Source of the DNA: Brenneria rubrifaciens
Lineage (GTDB): Bacteria; Pseudomonadota; Gammaproteobacteria; Enterobacterales; Enterobacteriaceae
Length of the DNA: 64,000 nucleotides
Assembly (NCBI RefSeq): GCF_005484945.1
Contig: NZ_CP034035.1
Coordinates: 2,604,001 to 2,668,000 of the forward strand
Reading direction: 5' to 3'
Under the pieces are notes generated by a model. That model made no database searches, was not told where the DNA came from, and saw only the letters and a list, made by a program, of their open reading frames with translations. How positions within the stretch are numbered: position 1 is the stretch's first letter; every line of letters starts with the position of its first letter. The position numbers and the translations under genes were made by a program. Of this stretch, positions 20,224-30,924 are shown piece by piece.

Positions 20224-21066
20224 TCAGAATTCATCATGCAAAAATAGCGGCCCCATTGGGGGGTGCGGCAAAGCAAAACGCTTGGGATAGTCCACCGCGA
20301 CCAGATACAACCCTTCCGCTTTGGCCGTGGCCGCCGCCAGTGAGCGATCTTTTGCCGCCAGCAGTTCCGCTATCCACCTTTCCGACTGGTTGCCACAGCC
20401 AATTTCCATCAGGCTGCCGACAATGTTGCGAACCATATGATGTACAAACGCATTGGCCTTAATATCTACCACGATATAAGCGCCATGACGCGTGACCTTT
20501 AAATGATTTACATTGCGCCACGGAGTACGCGACTGACACTGCACCGCGCGAAACGAGGTAAAATCATTCTCCCCCACCAGGCTTTGACCCGCGCGCGCCA
20601 TTCGTTCGGCATCCAGCGGCAGATAACAGTGCGTAACGCCCCGCGCCAGTACCGCGGGACGATAGCGATGATTATAAATCACATAACGATAGCGGCGCGC
20701 CGTGGCGCTGAAACGGGCATGAAAATCATCATCCACCCTTTTCACCCAGCGCACCGCGATATCTGATGGCAGATTCGCGTTCACCCCCATCGTCCAGGCG
20801 GCATCTTTACGCACCGCCCGCGTCACAAAATGCACCACCTGCCCTGTTGCATGCACGCCCGCATCGGTACGCCCGGCACAGAAAACGGCGATCGGCTCAT
20901 TCGCCACTTTACTCAAGGCTTGCTCAAGGCATTCCTGCACGCTGCCGACTTCCGCCTGACGCTGCCAACCATAGTAGCGGCTGCCATCATATTCAATTCC
21001 CAGCGCAATTTTCAGCGGGGCGCGATCACCGCCCTGAACCGCCGCCGCCAACATCGGTTCCGACAT
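20224..21066 (-). CDS. truA: tRNA pseudouridine(38-40) synthase
   Basis: TruA, 280 residues from the ATG at 21066, which overlaps the usg stop as TAATG; a further upstream start would extend 27 bases into usg. It isomerises uridines 38-40 in tRNA anticodon stems. The catalytic aspartate is in [19 protein letters not shown] (about residue 70). Also visible are [17 protein letters not shown] and the C-terminal [17 protein letters not shown] motif. Confidence 0.95.
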   Translation of the reverse strand: MSEPMLAAAVQGGDRAPLKIALGIEYDGSRYYGWQRQAEVGSVQECLEQALSKVANEPIAVFCAGRTDAGVHATGQVVHFVTRAVRKDAAWTMGVNANLPSDIAVRWVKRVDDDFHARFSATARRYRYVIYNHRYRPAVLARGVTHCYLPLDAERMARAGQSLVGENDFTSFRAVQCQSRTPWRNVNHLKVTRHGAYIVVDIKANAFVHHMVRNIVGSLMEIGCGNQSERWIAELLAAKDRSLAAATAKAEGLYLVAVDYPKRFALPHPPMGPLFLHDEF

Positions 21067-22076
21067 TACCCCAGATACTCCCGCACCAAACATTCCGCCG
21101 TTTCCAATGCCATTATCGCGCCGCCAAAACGAACGTTATCAGCCACCGACCAGAACTGAAGCTGTTCAGGAATACCATAATCATTGCGCAAACAGCCGAT
21201 GCTCAGTTGTACATTGCCAGAGGCGTCCTCCACCTGGGTCGGATAGTCCTGTTCATCGCTTATCTGAACCTCATCCACCGTCAACAGTTCGTTACGCGCC
21301 TCTTCCGCAGATAGCGGACGCAAGGCCTCCAGATGAACGACCTGAGCATGGCCGTAAAACACCGGTGACTGAATGCAGGTGACGGAAAGCGGCAATCCTT
21401 CATCCTGCAACACTTTACGCACTTCGTTCACCAGACGACGCTCCTCACGCACACTGCCTTCGTTATCCGGTAACAGGGGCAACAAATTGAACGCCAATTG
21501 CTTCAGGAAAATGCCGGTTTCCGGCGGAATACCATTCAGCAGACGCGCGCTTTGTCCTGCCAAATCGCTCACCGCCGCTTTGCCGCGCGCAGAAACCGAC
21601 AGCATGGAGGTAACATGCAGACGGGACAGACCCGCGATATCCGTCAGCGGTTTGATCGCCACCAACAACTGACTGGTCAGGCTGTCCGCCACCGCGACAA
21701 TATTGCGATTGCGGTAATCCGCCAGTACGTGGTTATTCACCCCCGGCACCACCAGCGGCACATCCGGCTCCAGCGCGAACAGACCGCTGCTGTCAATCAC
21801 CAGACACCCAGCGTTACCGGCTTCTTCCGCATAACGCTGGCTGGCTTCCTGACCGGCGACAAAGAACGCCAGTTGTGCCTGCGACCAGTCGAAATCCGCA
21901 GCGTCCTCGACCGGGCAGGATTTCCCATTAAAACGTAAGATTTCGCCCACGCTACGTTCACTGGCCAGCGGATACAGTTCGCCCACTGGAAATTCGCGTT
22001 CCTGTAGCAATTCCAGCAACGCTGAACCCACAGCGCCCGTTGCGCCAAGCAGAGCAATATTCCAGCCGTCAAACAT
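21066..22076 (-). CDS. usg: Aspartate-semialdehyde dehydrogenase-like protein Usg
   Basis: 336 residues. Rossmann N-terminus [19 protein letters not shown] and overall ASADH-family architecture. At the position of the family's catalytic cysteine the sequence reads [20 protein letters not shown], with no cysteine, consistent with Usg being a non-catalytic or divergent paralogue of Asd. Its true role is unknown. The gene is translationally coupled to truA and lies 42 bases after pdxB. Confidence 0.92.
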   Translation of the reverse strand: MFDGWNIALLGATGAVGSALLELLQEREFPVGELYPLASERSVGEILRFNGKSCPVEDAADFDWSQAQLAFFVAGQEASQRYAEEAGNAGCLVIDSSGLFALEPDVPLVVPGVNNHVLADYRNRNIVAVADSLTSQLLVAIKPLTDIAGLSRLHVTSMLSVSARGKAAVSDLAGQSARLLNGIPPETGIFLKQLAFNLLPLLPDNEGSVREERRLVNEVRKVLQDEGLPLSVTCIQSPVFYGHAQVVHLEALRPLSAEEARNELLTVDEVQISDEQDYPTQVEDASGNVQLSIGCLRNDYGIPEQLQFWSVADNVRFGGAIMALETAECLVREYLG

Positions 22077-22118
22077 GTGGTTTCTCTCCCCAATTTATGA
22101 ATACAACACCCATTGAGA

Positions 22119-23255
22119 TTACGGTGTGATCGCCGCGCTAGCATTGAATCCCAACTTAGTCAGGCATTCCGCGCTGGCGGCATCGGCGCAGATAACATGG
22201 AGTGACGACCATTCGCGTCGTTCCTGATAATGCTTACGCAGGCGGTCAAATCCGCCGTCCTGATGAACAGCCTGACGTAACAGGGCATCATCACGGCGCA
22301 CATCATACACCAGATGCGCCAGACGCTTTAGTAACGCTTGATCCAGCGGTGACGTCAGCGTGACGCCGGCGAATTCAGGCGCAGGAAGTAAAGAGGACAA
22401 GGCAACCCGCTGCGGATTGCCGGCAAACTGGCTCCAGGCTTCAAAAACCTGAGTCGTGCCACGGGCTTTGCCTTCGAGCGTATAACCCGCGATGTGCGCC
22501 GTACCGATATCGACCCGCTTCAGCAGTTCGCTGGACAGCGCGGGCTCCGGCTCCCAAACATCAAGGATCACGCTGAGTTTTTTTCCGCGCTTCAGAGCAT
22601 CCAGCAGCGCCTCATTATTCACCACCGGGCCGCGGCAGGTGTTAATCAGAATGCGTCCGTCGGCGAAGTTATCCAGCACGGCCGCATCAACCAGATGTTT
22701 TGTCCGGTAAGGGCCTTCCGCATACAGGGGCGTATGCAGAGTCAGAATATCAGCATCCCGAACCAGCGTTGCCAGCGGCAAAAAAGCTTCATCATCGCCA
22801 CGATCCGCTCTGGGCGGATCGCACAGCAGCGTTTTGACGCCCCACGCTTGCAACCTGGTATTCAGCCTGCCGCCCACATTTCCCACGCCGACGATCCCCA
22901 CCGTTTTGTCACGCAGTTGAAAACCATCGCGTTCGGCGAGCATTAGCAGGGAAGAGAGGACATATTCCACCACCGCGATGGCGTTACAGCCCGGCGCGGC
23001 GGAAAAGCGGATGCCATTCGCGGCAAGCCAGCTCTGGTCAACATGGTCGGTGCCCGCCGTTGCACTGCCGACAAACTTCACCGATGTTCCGGCCAGCAGT
23101 TCAGCATTGACTTTCGTTACCGAACGCACCATCAAGGCATCGGCGCCTTTCAGGGTTTCAGACGGCAGAGGACGCCCCGGTACAGCCCGCACCTCACCCA
23201 AACGGCTAAACAACTCGAGGGCATACGGCATATTTTCATCAACCAGAATCTTCAT
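22119..23255 (-). CDS. pdxB: Erythronate-4-phosphate dehydrogenase
   Basis: PdxB, 378 residues, NAD-dependent step of the DXP-dependent pyridoxal phosphate pathway. D-isomer 2-hydroxyacid dehydrogenase fold with [21 protein letters not shown] (GxGxxG near residue 120), catalytic arginine in [18 protein letters not shown], and [16 protein letters not shown] with the active-site histidine. The C-terminal PdxB dimerisation domain (about the last 90 residues) distinguishes it from other family members. A stretch near residue 276 is compatible with E. coli length (378). Confidence 0.96.
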   Translation of the reverse strand: MKILVDENMPYALELFSRLGEVRAVPGRPLPSETLKGADALMVRSVTKVNAELLAGTSVKFVGSATAGTDHVDQSWLAANGIRFSAAPGCNAIAVVEYVLSSLLMLAERDGFQLRDKTVGIVGVGNVGGRLNTRLQAWGVKTLLCDPPRADRGDDEAFLPLATLVRDADILTLHTPLYAEGPYRTKHLVDAAVLDNFADGRILINTCRGPVVNNEALLDALKRGKKLSVILDVWEPEPALSSELLKRVDIGTAHIAGYTLEGKARGTTQVFEAWSQFAGNPQRVALSSLLPAPEFAGVTLTSPLDQALLKRLAHLVYDVRRDDALLRQAVHQDGGFDRLRKHYQERREWSSLHVICADAASAECLTKLGFNASAAITP

Positions 23256-23488
23256 TCGTTTCCCCGGTAACCTGCTACCCAGTCAAAAAGAGGGTGGCTA
23301 TTTTGCCACTGAATGAGGGGGATGCCCAAGGGCTTATTCACCGCCCCCGCCGCAAGCGATGATCGATACCTCACAAGCATCATGATTGACCCTATAAACC
23401 GTCATGTGTTTGATCAGTGCCTGATGGAAACGCAGTCATTCAACACATTCAAAGCGGCGGTGTTAAACTGGATGCTTTTCTGCGCTGT

Positions 23489-24391
23489 ATGAGAAGTATT
23501 AATTTGAACGCATCGTTTCCCATCATTGCCGTCCTGATCTGGTCGATCAATATCATCGTTAATAAACTGTCCGCTGCGGTGATTGATCCTGCCGCGATCT
23601 CTTTTTATCGCTGGCTACTGGCTTTTTCGGTCATGACCCCTTTCATGCTGCCGGGCGTGCGGCGCCATATCGCCACGATCCGTCAATATGGCTGGAAACT
23701 GCTGGTACTCGGTCTGCTGGGCATGGTGCTATATCAAAGTCTGGCGTACTATGCGGCGCAAACCATCAGTGCATTGATGATGGGGATCATGGGGTCGCTG
23801 CTGCCGTTACTGACGGTGATCCTCAGTATTCCGCTACTGCGCATTGCGCCTACGCTCGGCATCTTGCTGGGCGGCGCATTGTCACTGGGGGGCATTGTGT
23901 GGCTTGTCAGCGGGGGGCGCCCGGAACAGATTCTCGAACAGGGTATCGGTCCCGGTGAAATCATGATGTTCTGCGCGGCCAGCGCTTATGCCTTGTACGG
24001 CGTGTTGACCAAACGGTGGAGTATCCCACTGCCCAACTGGTTGTCGCTCTATGTGCAAATCGCTTTTGGCGTCATATTGCTGATCCCTAATTTCCTGTTA
24101 ACCGACAATGTGCGGCTCAACAGCCAGAACTTGCCATTGGTGATTTTCGCCGGGGTCATGGCATCGATTCTGGCGCCTTACCTGTGGATTCAGGGCGTGA
24201 TGCGACTGGGCGCCGGCACCACCGCTATCTTCATGAATCTGACGCCGATATTCACCGCAATCATCGCCATTATGTTTTTGCGAGAATCATTGCAGGGTTA
24301 TCATTTGATTGGCGGCGGCATAACGCTGCTGGGCGTGGTGCTGGCGCAGCGTTTGCGGCGCCCTCTGTTTAAGCGGTCCCCTCGCGATTAA
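23489..24391 (+). CDS. DMT-superfamily (EamA) permease
   Basis: About 300 residues from the ATG at 23489, the start that places the first helix (FPIIAVLIWSINIIVNKL) at the N-terminus; no clear ribosome-binding site is seen and an in-frame start at 23417 is possible. Ten hydrophobic segments in two EamA repeats, with YRWLLAFSVMTPFMLPG in the first and VMASILAPYLWIQGVMRLGAGTTAIFMNLTPIFTAI in two parts of the second. Drug/metabolite exporter family; substrate unknown. It occupies the pdxB-flk interval, transcribed away from pdxB. Confidence 0.8.
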   Translation: MRSINLNASFPIIAVLIWSINIIVNKLSAAVIDPAAISFYRWLLAFSVMTPFMLPGVRRHIATIRQYGWKLLVLGLLGMVLYQSLAYYAAQTISALMMGIMGSLLPLLTVILSIPLLRIAPTLGILLGGALSLGGIVWLVSGGRPEQILEQGIGPGEIMMFCAASAYALYGVLTKRWSIPLPNWLSLYVQIAFGVILLIPNFLLTDNVRLNSQNLPLVIFAGVMASILAPYLWIQGVMRLGAGTTAIFMNLTPIFTAIIAIMFLRESLQGYHLIGGGITLLGVVLAQRLRRPLFKRSPRD

Positions 24392-24481
24392 CGCCGTTTT
24401 TTGGCCGTAATGCGGCTATCGAAGCCGAATGGAGCTTGCTATGATCCCTTTCATTTACCGCCAACGGTGAGGATAGCCAGT

Positions 24482-25702
24482 ATGCAACCTGTAAGCGGCC
24501 CGGGAGCCCCACTGCCGGGCGAACGCCCGGTCAACGCCACGACATCCCCATCCACCGTCGGCCCTTCCAGCGGCGGGGATCTGCCGCTGACCCCGGCACA
24601 GCGCATCACGCTTGAAAACCTGGTGCTCAAAGTGGCGGCGCTGACGACAGCAAAAGCCAACGAAGTCTGGAGTAATGTGAAGCAAGATCTGGGATTGACG
24701 CAAACCAGTGAACTTCAGTCTCGTCACTATCAGCCCGCGGAGCAACTGCTGCAAACGCGATTAACCCAAATTCAGGATAACGCTGGACGACAGCAGTTGC
24801 TGCAACGTCTGACCGACATGCTGCCGCAGGGGAATAATCGTCAGGCCGTCAGTGATTTCATCCGCCAACAGTTCGGTCATACAGAACTGGGTTCACTGAG
24901 CAAGGCGCAGTTGCAACAGGTGGTGACGCTAGTGCAACAAGGGCAAATCGTCCAATCGACCACCTCGGCAAACGTATCTCAGACCGCGCTTAGTGCGTCT
25001 GACCGTCCGTTGCTTCCCACCGAGCAAAACAGTTTGAATCAGTGGGTGAACCGCCTGGCGGCTCAAACTGGAGAACAGCCTGGCAAAATCTGGACGACGC
25101 TGATGACCATGCAGAATTTAAAGGCGGGAGACGCCATTCCCTTAAAAAATCTGCAACTGCTGACCCAGTTTCTGCAAACGCAAGTGGCGTTGCAGCAGAC
25201 GAGTACATTGTTACAAACGTCATCGTCATTACCGCAATCTCCCGCACAGGCAAACGCGGCGGACAATGCCATACCGGGGCAAGCCGCCCCTGGCAATTCG
25301 CAAACAGCGGCCAACGCGCCGCTGCCGACATCACAACCCGGCGCGCAGACGACGGCGGTGTTTGCCGCATCCAACCTCGCCGTATTGCAAGGCGTGTTAC
25401 AACCGCCCCTCGCGGCTGACGAACAGCAAACGCTGCTGGATTACACGCAGAATCGTTTCAACGTTGGATTACAAACGCCACTCACACCCATGCAAATGAG
25501 TGACGTTCTAACGTTCCTGTTCACACAGCGTCTGCGATCGCAGGAAAATGAGCAGACGGCATTACCGCTGTATCCGCTACCGCTGTTTAATCCGTTGATC
25601 GCTTCGCTGCCGCTTAACTGGCAATCCCTGTTCCAGAAACCCCTGTTTTTGGTGATTGCCAGCGTCTGCGTCGCTGTCTTTGTGCTATGGGTGTTAGTTT
25701 AG
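24482..25702 (+). CDS. flk: Flagellar hook-length/secretion checkpoint regulator Flk
   Basis: 406 residues from the ATG at 24482 (MQPVSGPGAPLPGERPVN), which has GAGGA upstream; the frame is open 27 codons further. Low-complexity Pro/Gln-rich segments alternate with conserved blocks (LLQRLTDMLPQGNNRQAVSD, FIRQQFGHTELGSLS, ASDRPLLPTEQNSLNQWVN). A single C-terminal transmembrane anchor (PLFLVIASVCVAVFVLWVLV) makes it a tail-anchored inner-membrane protein. In E. coli/Salmonella Flk prevents premature hook-protein export. It is larger than E. coli Flk (331) owing to expanded linkers. Confidence 0.88.
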   Translation: MQPVSGPGAPLPGERPVNATTSPSTVGPSSGGDLPLTPAQRITLENLVLKVAALTTAKANEVWSNVKQDLGLTQTSELQSRHYQPAEQLLQTRLTQIQDNAGRQQLLQRLTDMLPQGNNRQAVSDFIRQQFGHTELGSLSKAQLQQVVTLVQQGQIVQSTTSANVSQTALSASDRPLLPTEQNSLNQWVNRLAAQTGEQPGKIWTTLMTMQNLKAGDAIPLKNLQLLTQFLQTQVALQQTSTLLQTSSSLPQSPAQANAADNAIPGQAAPGNSQTAANAPLPTSQPGAQTTAVFAASNLAVLQGVLQPPLAADEQQTLLDYTQNRFNVGLQTPLTPMQMSDVLTFLFTQRLRSQENEQTALPLYPLPLFNPLIASLPLNWQSLFQKPLFLVIASVCVAVFVLWVLV

Positions 25703-25722
25703 TCGCCAGCCTGCGGCACCAA

Positions 25723-25757
25723 CAAAAACACCCTGCCGACATCACGTCTACAGGGTG
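25723..25757 (-). terminator. Intrinsic terminator downstream of fabB
   Basis: On the minus strand CACCCTG (25751-25757) and CAGGGTG (25729-25735) form a stem followed by TTTTTG. It lies about 25 bases after the fabB stop, in the short convergent gap with flk. Confidence 0.7.
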
Positions 25758-25780
25758 AAGGGGAACCGCGCCAAACGCGA

Positions 25781-26998
25781 TTACTTCGCTAATTTGCTCA
25801 TCACCAGCGCGGCGTTAGTACCGCCGAAGCCGAAGCCATTCGACATCACCGTCGTCAGCTTACGCTCGGTGGGTTCGGTGATGATATTCATCCCTACCCC
25901 ATGTTCATCCAGCGTATCGATGTTGATGCTTGGCGCAATGAAACCATGTTCCAGCATCAGCAGCGTATAAATCACTTCCTGGACACCTGCGGCGCCCAGT
26001 GAGTGGCCGGTCATCGCTTTGGTGGCGGAAATCGCGGGCACATTGTCACCGAACACTTCACGGATCGCGCCCAGTTCTTTCACATCGCCCACCGGCGTCG
26101 ACGTACCGTGCGTATTGATGTAATCGATCGGGGCTTTAACGTCCTGGAGCGCCATCTTCATGCAACGCACCGCGCCTTCACCTGACGGCGCAACCATTTC
26201 GGAACCATCAGACGTTGCGCCATAGCCGATAATTTCCGCATAGATATGCGCGCCGCGCGCCAGCGCGTGTTCCAGCTCTTCGACCACGACCATACCGCCG
26301 CCGCCGGCGATAACAAAGCCATCACGATCCGCATCGTATGTGCGTGACGCTTTTTCCGGCGTTTCGTTATATTTGGTAGAGAGCGCGCCCATGGCATCAA
26401 ATTCACAGGCCAGTTCCCAGCACAGTTCCTCACCGCCGCCGGCAAACACAATATCCTGTTTACCCATCTGAATCTGTTCGACCGCATTGCCAATACAGTG
26501 TGCGGAAGTGGCGCAGGCGGAACTGATGGAGTAGTTAACGCCGAAAATTTTGAACGGCGTTGCCAGACACGCGGAAACGCCGGACCCCATGGCTTTGGTG
26601 ACCACATAGGGGCCAACGGCTTTCAGGCCGCGCGAGCTGCGCATGGCGTCAGCGCCTAACACCTGATTACGGGCGGAGCCGCCGGAACCGGCAATCAGCC
26701 CCACACGCGGGTTGCACTGATACATTTCAGGAGCCAGACCCGCATCTTCTACGGCTTGTTCCATTGACAGGTATGCGTAGATAGAGGCATCACTCATGAA
26801 ACGTACAACCTTACGCTCAATCAGTCCGGCAGTATCCAGTTTGACATTGCCCCAGACGTGACTACGCATGCCGGAATCTTTCAGCTCTTGAGAGAAAGTA
26901 ATACCCGAACGCCCTTCACGCAAAGACGCCAGAACTTCCTGCTGGTTATTACCTATGCTTGATACGATCCCCAGACCAGTAATCACTGCACGTTTCAT
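25781..26998 (-). CDS. fabB: 3-oxoacyl-ACP synthase I
   Basis: FabB, 405 residues, the condensing enzyme needed for unsaturated fatty acid elongation. Active-site cysteine in [10 protein letters not shown] (about residue 163), histidines in [11 protein letters not shown] (298) and [12 protein letters not shown] (333), all in the expected spacing. The C-terminus [13 protein letters not shown] is intact. The divergent fabB-mnmC region carries FabR-like and FadR-like operators, matching the known control of fabB by the unsaturated-fatty-acid regulators. Confidence 0.97.
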   Translation of the reverse strand: MKRAVITGLGIVSSIGNNQQEVLASLREGRSGITFSQELKDSGMRSHVWGNVKLDTAGLIERKVVRFMSDASIYAYLSMEQAVEDAGLAPEMYQCNPRVGLIAGSGGSARNQVLGADAMRSSRGLKAVGPYVVTKAMGSGVSACLATPFKIFGVNYSISSACATSAHCIGNAVEQIQMGKQDIVFAGGGEELCWELACEFDAMGALSTKYNETPEKASRTYDADRDGFVIAGGGGMVVVEELEHALARGAHIYAEIIGYGATSDGSEMVAPSGEGAVRCMKMALQDVKAPIDYINTHGTSTPVGDVKELGAIREVFGDNVPAISATKAMTGHSLGAAGVQEVIYTLLMLEHGFIAPSINIDTLDEHGVGMNIITEPTERKLTTVMSNGFGFGGTNAALVMSKLAK

Positions 26999-27045
26999 TC
27001 AATACCTCTTCCACTTATAAAATTTGGGATTTCGCATCGCACTTT

Positions 27046-27063
27046 AGCGTACAGTTGTAAGCT
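27046..27063. promoter_or_regulatory. FabR operator upstream of fabB
   Basis: AGCGTACA-GT-TGTAAGCT is an 18-bp near-palindrome differing by one base from the FabR/FadR-type consensus AGCGTACA-N2-TGTACGCT recorded at fabA and fabB. It lies 48-65 bases before the fabB start. Confidence 0.8.
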
Positions 27064-27064
27064 G

Positions 27065-27081
27065 AACAAGTCCGATCAGCC
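27065..27081. promoter_or_regulatory. FadR-like site adjoining the FabR operator
   Basis: AACAAGTCCGATCAGCC (reverse complement GGCTGATCGGACTTGTT) matches about 12 of 17 positions of the FadR consensus AACTGGTCGGACCAGTT. FadR is a known activator of fabB; the site abuts the FabR operator. Confidence 0.6.
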
Positions 27082-27157
27082 GAACTTTTGCTAAATTTGC
27101 GCCTTAGCACTCTGCTCGTTAGAATCGCCGCATCGCTTGAATAATGAGTTATTTGCC

Positions 27158-29176
27158 GTGAACAACCGTCCCATCCAGCATGCATCATTAAACTGGAACG
27201 AACAGGGTACACCTGTATCGCAACAATTTGATGACGTCTATTTTTCCAATCAGGATGGGTTAGCGGAAACCCGATATGTGTTTTTACAGGGCAATCAGTT
27301 CCCTGAACGATTTCTAACGCACCCGCGCGCCAGTTGCGTCATCGCGGAAACCGGCTTCGGCACCGGGCTTAATTTTCTGGCGCTGTGGCAGGCCTTCGAC
27401 CAATTCAGAACCCAATGGTCAGAAACGACATTGCAGCGTCTGCATTTCATCAGTTTTGAAAAATTCCCCCTGCGGCAGCAAGATCTGGCCGTCGCACACG
27501 CGCAGTGGCCCGAACTGGCTCGCTACGCAGACGCGCTACGCCAGCAATGGCCTTTTCCGCTGCCGGGCTGTCATCGGCTGATTCTGGCTGAGGGGCGAAT
27601 CACGCTTGATCTGTGGTTTGGCGATGTGAATGCGCTGCTGCCCGCCTTAGATGACTCATTAAATCACCAGATTGACGCCTGGTTTCTGGATGGTTTCGCC
27701 CCCGCGAAAAACCCGGATATGTGGACGGACAATCTGTTCCAGTCCATGGCGCGACTGTGCCGCGAACAAGGCACGTTCGCCACGTTTACCGCCGCGGGAT
27801 TCGTCCGGCGCGGGTTACAACAAACCGGGTTCAGCGTCAGTAAAATCAAAGGATTTGGACAGAAGCGCGAAATGCTGAGTGGCATCCTTCCCGCCGCGCT
27901 CCCGGCCCCGTCGTCAATGCCGTGGTATGCGCGTCCTGCGGCAACGCCTACCCATGACATCGCGATCGTTGGCGGCGGTATCGCCAGCGTATTAACCGCT
28001 CTTGCCCTGCAAAGACGCGGCGCCACCATCACGCTCTACTGCGCGCAAGCGCAACCCGCCATGGGCGCATCGGGCAACCGACAAGGCGCGCTCTACCCAT
28101 TGCTGAACGACAAGCATGATGCACTTTCACGCTTTTTCGCCACCGCCTTCACCTTCGCCCGCCGGCAGTATGCTGCGCTGGCCGCGCAGGGCGTGGCGTT
28201 TGAACATCAGTGGTGCGGCGTCAGTCAACTCGCCTATGATGAAAAAAGCGCCCGCAAGATCGAACAGATTCTGCGGGGTAAATGGCCGAGGGAATTGGTG
28301 TTGGGCGTCACCGCGCGACAGTTGGAAGAAAAGAACGGTCTGGCTCTGGGCGTGGGCGGCGTGACCTACCCCGACGGCGGCTGGCTTTGTCCGGCGGAGT
28401 TGACCGCTTCGGCCATCACGCTGGCTAAGAAACAAGGGCTGATCGCCAGAATGAATACCCCGGTCGCCGCCATTGCACCAACGGATGACGGCTGGACACT
28501 TACGCTCGGCGAGGGGCAACAGGCAACCCATGCCGCGCTGATCCTGGCGAATGGTCATCAGCTTTCCGACTGGCCGCAAACCCGCCGGTTACCCTGCTAT
28601 CCGGTACGCGGTCAGGTCAGTCATATCCCGACCACCCCGGCATTACAGCGGCTGCAACAGGTGCTGTGCTATGACGGCTATCTGACGCCCGTCAGTCCGC
28701 GGCATCAGGAGCATTGTATCGGCGCCAGCTACCGGCGCGGCGATACCGGCAATGATTATCGGGAAGCGGAACAGCAGGAAAATTGCCAACGCCTGTTGAG
28801 CTGTCTGCCCGCCGCCGGCTGGACGGCGCAAATCGATGTCAGTGGCCGTAAGGCGCGTCAGGGCGTGCGCTGCGCATTGCGCGATCACCTGCCGTTACTG
28901 GGCGCTGTCCCTGATTACCGCCGAACGCTCGACGTTTATCAGGATCTGCTCCACCGCCAGCGCGACACGCAAAATCTGCCGTCCGCCCCCGTCTATCCGA
29001 ACCTGTTTATCATCGGCGCGTTGGGGTCGCGCGGACTGTGCTCTGCTCCGTTGTCAGCGGAAATACTGGCCTCGCAGATTTATGGCGAACCGCTGCCGTT
29101 AGACCGGGAAACACTGGCGGCGCTGAGCCCGAATCGCTTTTGGATCAGGAAATTGTTGAAAGGCAGACCGGTCTGA
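27158..29176 (+). CDS. mnmC: Bifunctional tRNA 5-methylaminomethyl-2-thiouridine enzyme MnmC
   Basis: 672 residues from a GTG at 27158; this start aligns [20 protein letters not shown] with the E. coli N-terminus, whereas the upstream TTG adds seven unmatched residues. The N-terminal methyltransferase domain (about 1-245) carries the SAM motif [17 protein letters not shown]. The C-terminal FAD oxidase domain starts [18 protein letters not shown] (about residue 270) and ends [18 protein letters not shown]. It removes the carboxymethyl group from cmnm5(s2)U34 and methylates the result. Divergent from fabB. Confidence 0.95.
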   Translation: MNNRPIQHASLNWNEQGTPVSQQFDDVYFSNQDGLAETRYVFLQGNQFPERFLTHPRASCVIAETGFGTGLNFLALWQAFDQFRTQWSETTLQRLHFISFEKFPLRQQDLAVAHAQWPELARYADALRQQWPFPLPGCHRLILAEGRITLDLWFGDVNALLPALDDSLNHQIDAWFLDGFAPAKNPDMWTDNLFQSMARLCREQGTFATFTAAGFVRRGLQQTGFSVSKIKGFGQKREMLSGILPAALPAPSSMPWYARPAATPTHDIAIVGGGIASVLTALALQRRGATITLYCAQAQPAMGASGNRQGALYPLLNDKHDALSRFFATAFTFARRQYAALAAQGVAFEHQWCGVSQLAYDEKSARKIEQILRGKWPRELVLGVTARQLEEKNGLALGVGGVTYPDGGWLCPAELTASAITLAKKQGLIARMNTPVAAIAPTDDGWTLTLGEGQQATHAALILANGHQLSDWPQTRRLPCYPVRGQVSHIPTTPALQRLQQVLCYDGYLTPVSPRHQEHCIGASYRRGDTGNDYREAEQQENCQRLLSCLPAAGWTAQIDVSGRKARQGVRCALRDHLPLLGAVPDYRRTLDVYQDLLHRQRDTQNLPSAPVYPNLFIIGALGSRGLCSAPLSAEILASQIYGEPLPLDRETLAALSPNRFWIRKLLKGRPV

Positions 29177-29237
29177 CAGAAACGTTAAAGAAGGAATGCC
29201 CACCCCCGCGGGCATGACCAACACCGCGCCGCGTCAC

Positions 29238-29525
29238 CTAGTGCGTTTGTGAATTCTGCGCCTGCTGGAATAAGTTTTCCCACATACGGTTAACCAGAAT
29301 TTGATCCGGCGGAGAAAGTTCGCCATTCTTTATCGCTTTATCAATACTTTCGCTGACGCGGACATTTAACGCTTCCAGCGTATGCTCGCCGTTTTCTTCG
29401 GCTTCCGCCACGGACACAGTCAAATGACCGCGCAAGTAGCCACCGGCAAACAGTTCGTCGTCGCTGGCATGCTCCACCATATCGTCAATCAGCGCCAGAA
29501 TGCGCGCTTCAAATTCTGCGATCAT
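29238..29525 (-). CDS. yfcL: YfcL family protein
   Basis: Acidic 95-residue protein (E. coli 92) of unknown function, conserved in enterobacteria at this locus. It starts [20 protein letters not shown] and contains the conserved [20 protein letters not shown]. It precedes epmC, yfcA and mepA read on the minus strand and is the last gene of that run (epmC ends 33 bases upstream of its start). Confidence 0.9.
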   Translation of the reverse strand: MIAEFEARILALIDDMVEHASDDELFAGGYLRGHLTVSVAEAEENGEHTLEALNVRVSESIDKAIKNGELSPPDQILVNRMWENLFQQAQNSQTH

Positions 29526-29557
29526 TTATTACCCTCAGTTAATCTGTTCCTTCGTAT

Positions 29558-30121
29558 TCAGCTCAGATCGGCCGGATACGGAAAGCATTCCGCCGTCAGC
29601 GGCGGCGTATTGTAAAACGATTGTAAGGCACGAATAAAGCGCGCGGGACGCGGGGGGATTCCCTGCTGTAAATACGTCATCACCTGCGCGTGTACGCGAC
29701 GCTGGAAATCAATGCGATCCGGCTCGCTGTCGCCATTGAGATTATCGCAACTGACGTTAAACGGAAAATCCGCCGCCACGCAGAATAGCCACTCAAAAGC
29801 CTGCGGCTTAATTTCAACCACTTCAAACTGGCTTTGTGTGGCCGCGTCACGCCCGTCCGGGCAATACCAGTAACCAAAATCAACCAGCAAACGACGCTGT
29901 TTCCCCGCGACGCACCAGTGGGAAATTTCGTGCAGCGCGCTGGCGTAAAAGCCGTGAGCAAACACAACCCGATGATACGGCACCTGTTCATCAGCGGGCA
30001 GATAGATAGGTTCATCGTCGCCTTTAATCAGGCGCGTATTGTATTCACGGCTGAAACAGCCATCGAAAATCTCGATTAACTGCTGATAATGATGAGTTTC
30101 CATCGCGTTATTTATCGTCAT
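29558..30121 (-). CDS. epmC: Elongation factor P hydroxylase EpmC (YfcM)
   Basis: 187 residues using the ATG at 30121, which overlaps the yfcA stop as ATGA; an internal ATG at 30103 aligns better with the E. coli start and cannot be excluded. EpmC hydroxylates the beta-lysylated lysine of EF-P. The metal-site motif LHEISHW (E. coli HEISHW) and the conserved LVDFGYWYCPDGRDAATQSQFE and ADFPFNVSCDNL blocks are present. Confidence 0.93.
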   Translation of the reverse strand: MTINNAMETHHYQQLIEIFDGCFSREYNTRLIKGDDEPIYLPADEQVPYHRVVFAHGFYASALHEISHWCVAGKQRRLLVDFGYWYCPDGRDAATQSQFEVVEIKPQAFEWLFCVAADFPFNVSCDNLNGDSEPDRIDFQRRVHAQVMTYLQQGIPPRPARFIRALQSFYNTPPLTAECFPYPADLS

Positions 30122-30921
30122 GAGAAAAATTGCCCCAACCAGGCGCCGATCTCAGTGCCGTGACTGTCATAGATCAGCTTGCCGCTCATCACGGCGGAAA
30201 CCATCACCAGCATGGGGCGAATCAGCTTCTGCCCTTTGTTCAGGACCATTTTGGCACCGATACGGGCACCAATAAATTGCCCGAGCAGCATCACGGCGCC
30301 CAGTCCCCACACCACCTTTCCGCCAAGGATAAAAAACAGCAGACCGCCAAAATTCGAGGTGAAATTGAGCACTTTGGCATGCGCGGTCGCCTTCGCCAGA
30401 TTAAAACCACCCAGTGCGACAAACGCCAGCGCGTAAAACGATCCCGCGCCCGGCCCGAAGAAACCGTCGTAAAACCCGACACAACCGCCCGCGACCACCG
30501 CAAAAGGCAAGCCGGAAAGACGGCGCTGCCGATCGGTATCGCCAATTTTGGGCGACAACAGAAAATAAAGGCCGATGGTGATGATTAACACCGGCAACAG
30601 TTGGCGCAGAAAGTCAGCATGCATCTGCTGAATCAGCCAGGCGCCAAACATTGATCCCGCAAACGTCAGCGCGATGGCCAGCTTTTGTTCGCTTAAGTTG
30701 ACCGCCCGGCGACGGATAAAGTACAGGCTGGCGGAGAAGGAGCCGCCAACGGCCTGAAGCTTGTTGGTCGCCAGCGCCTGCGCGGGAGAAAGTCCAACCG
30801 CCATCAATGCCGGGACGCCCAGTAAACCGCCACCGCCGGCGATGGAGTCGATAAAACCCGCCAGTATTGCTACCAAAAACAAGATGCCCAACATTTCGGG
30901 CCCAACCGCAAACCAGTCCAT
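30118..30921 (-). CDS. yfcA: TSUP-family membrane protein YfcA
   Basis: 267-residue permease of the TauE/SafE sulfite-exporter-like family, with eight or so hydrophobic segments. Conserved glycine-rich motif AGFIDSIAGGGGLLGVPALMAVGLSPAQALATNKLQ (in two parts) in the N-terminal repeat and GFYDGFFGPGAGSFYALAFV in the second repeat. Substrate unproven for YfcA, probably a small sulfur-containing or organic anion. It follows mepA by three bases, suggesting an operon aroC-mepA-yfcA-epmC-yfcL. Confidence 0.93.
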   Translation of the reverse strand: MDWFAVGPEMLGILFLVAILAGFIDSIAGGGGLLGVPALMAVGLSPAQALATNKLQAVGGSFSASLYFIRRRAVNLSEQKLAIALTFAGSMFGAWLIQQMHADFLRQLLPVLIITIGLYFLLSPKIGDTDRQRRLSGLPFAVVAGGCVGFYDGFFGPGAGSFYALAFVALGGFNLAKATAHAKVLNFTSNFGGLLFFILGGKVVWGLGAVMLLGQFIGARIGAKMVLNKGQKLIRPMLVMVSAVMSGKLIYDSHGTEIGAWLGQFFS

Positions 30922-30924
30922 GAA

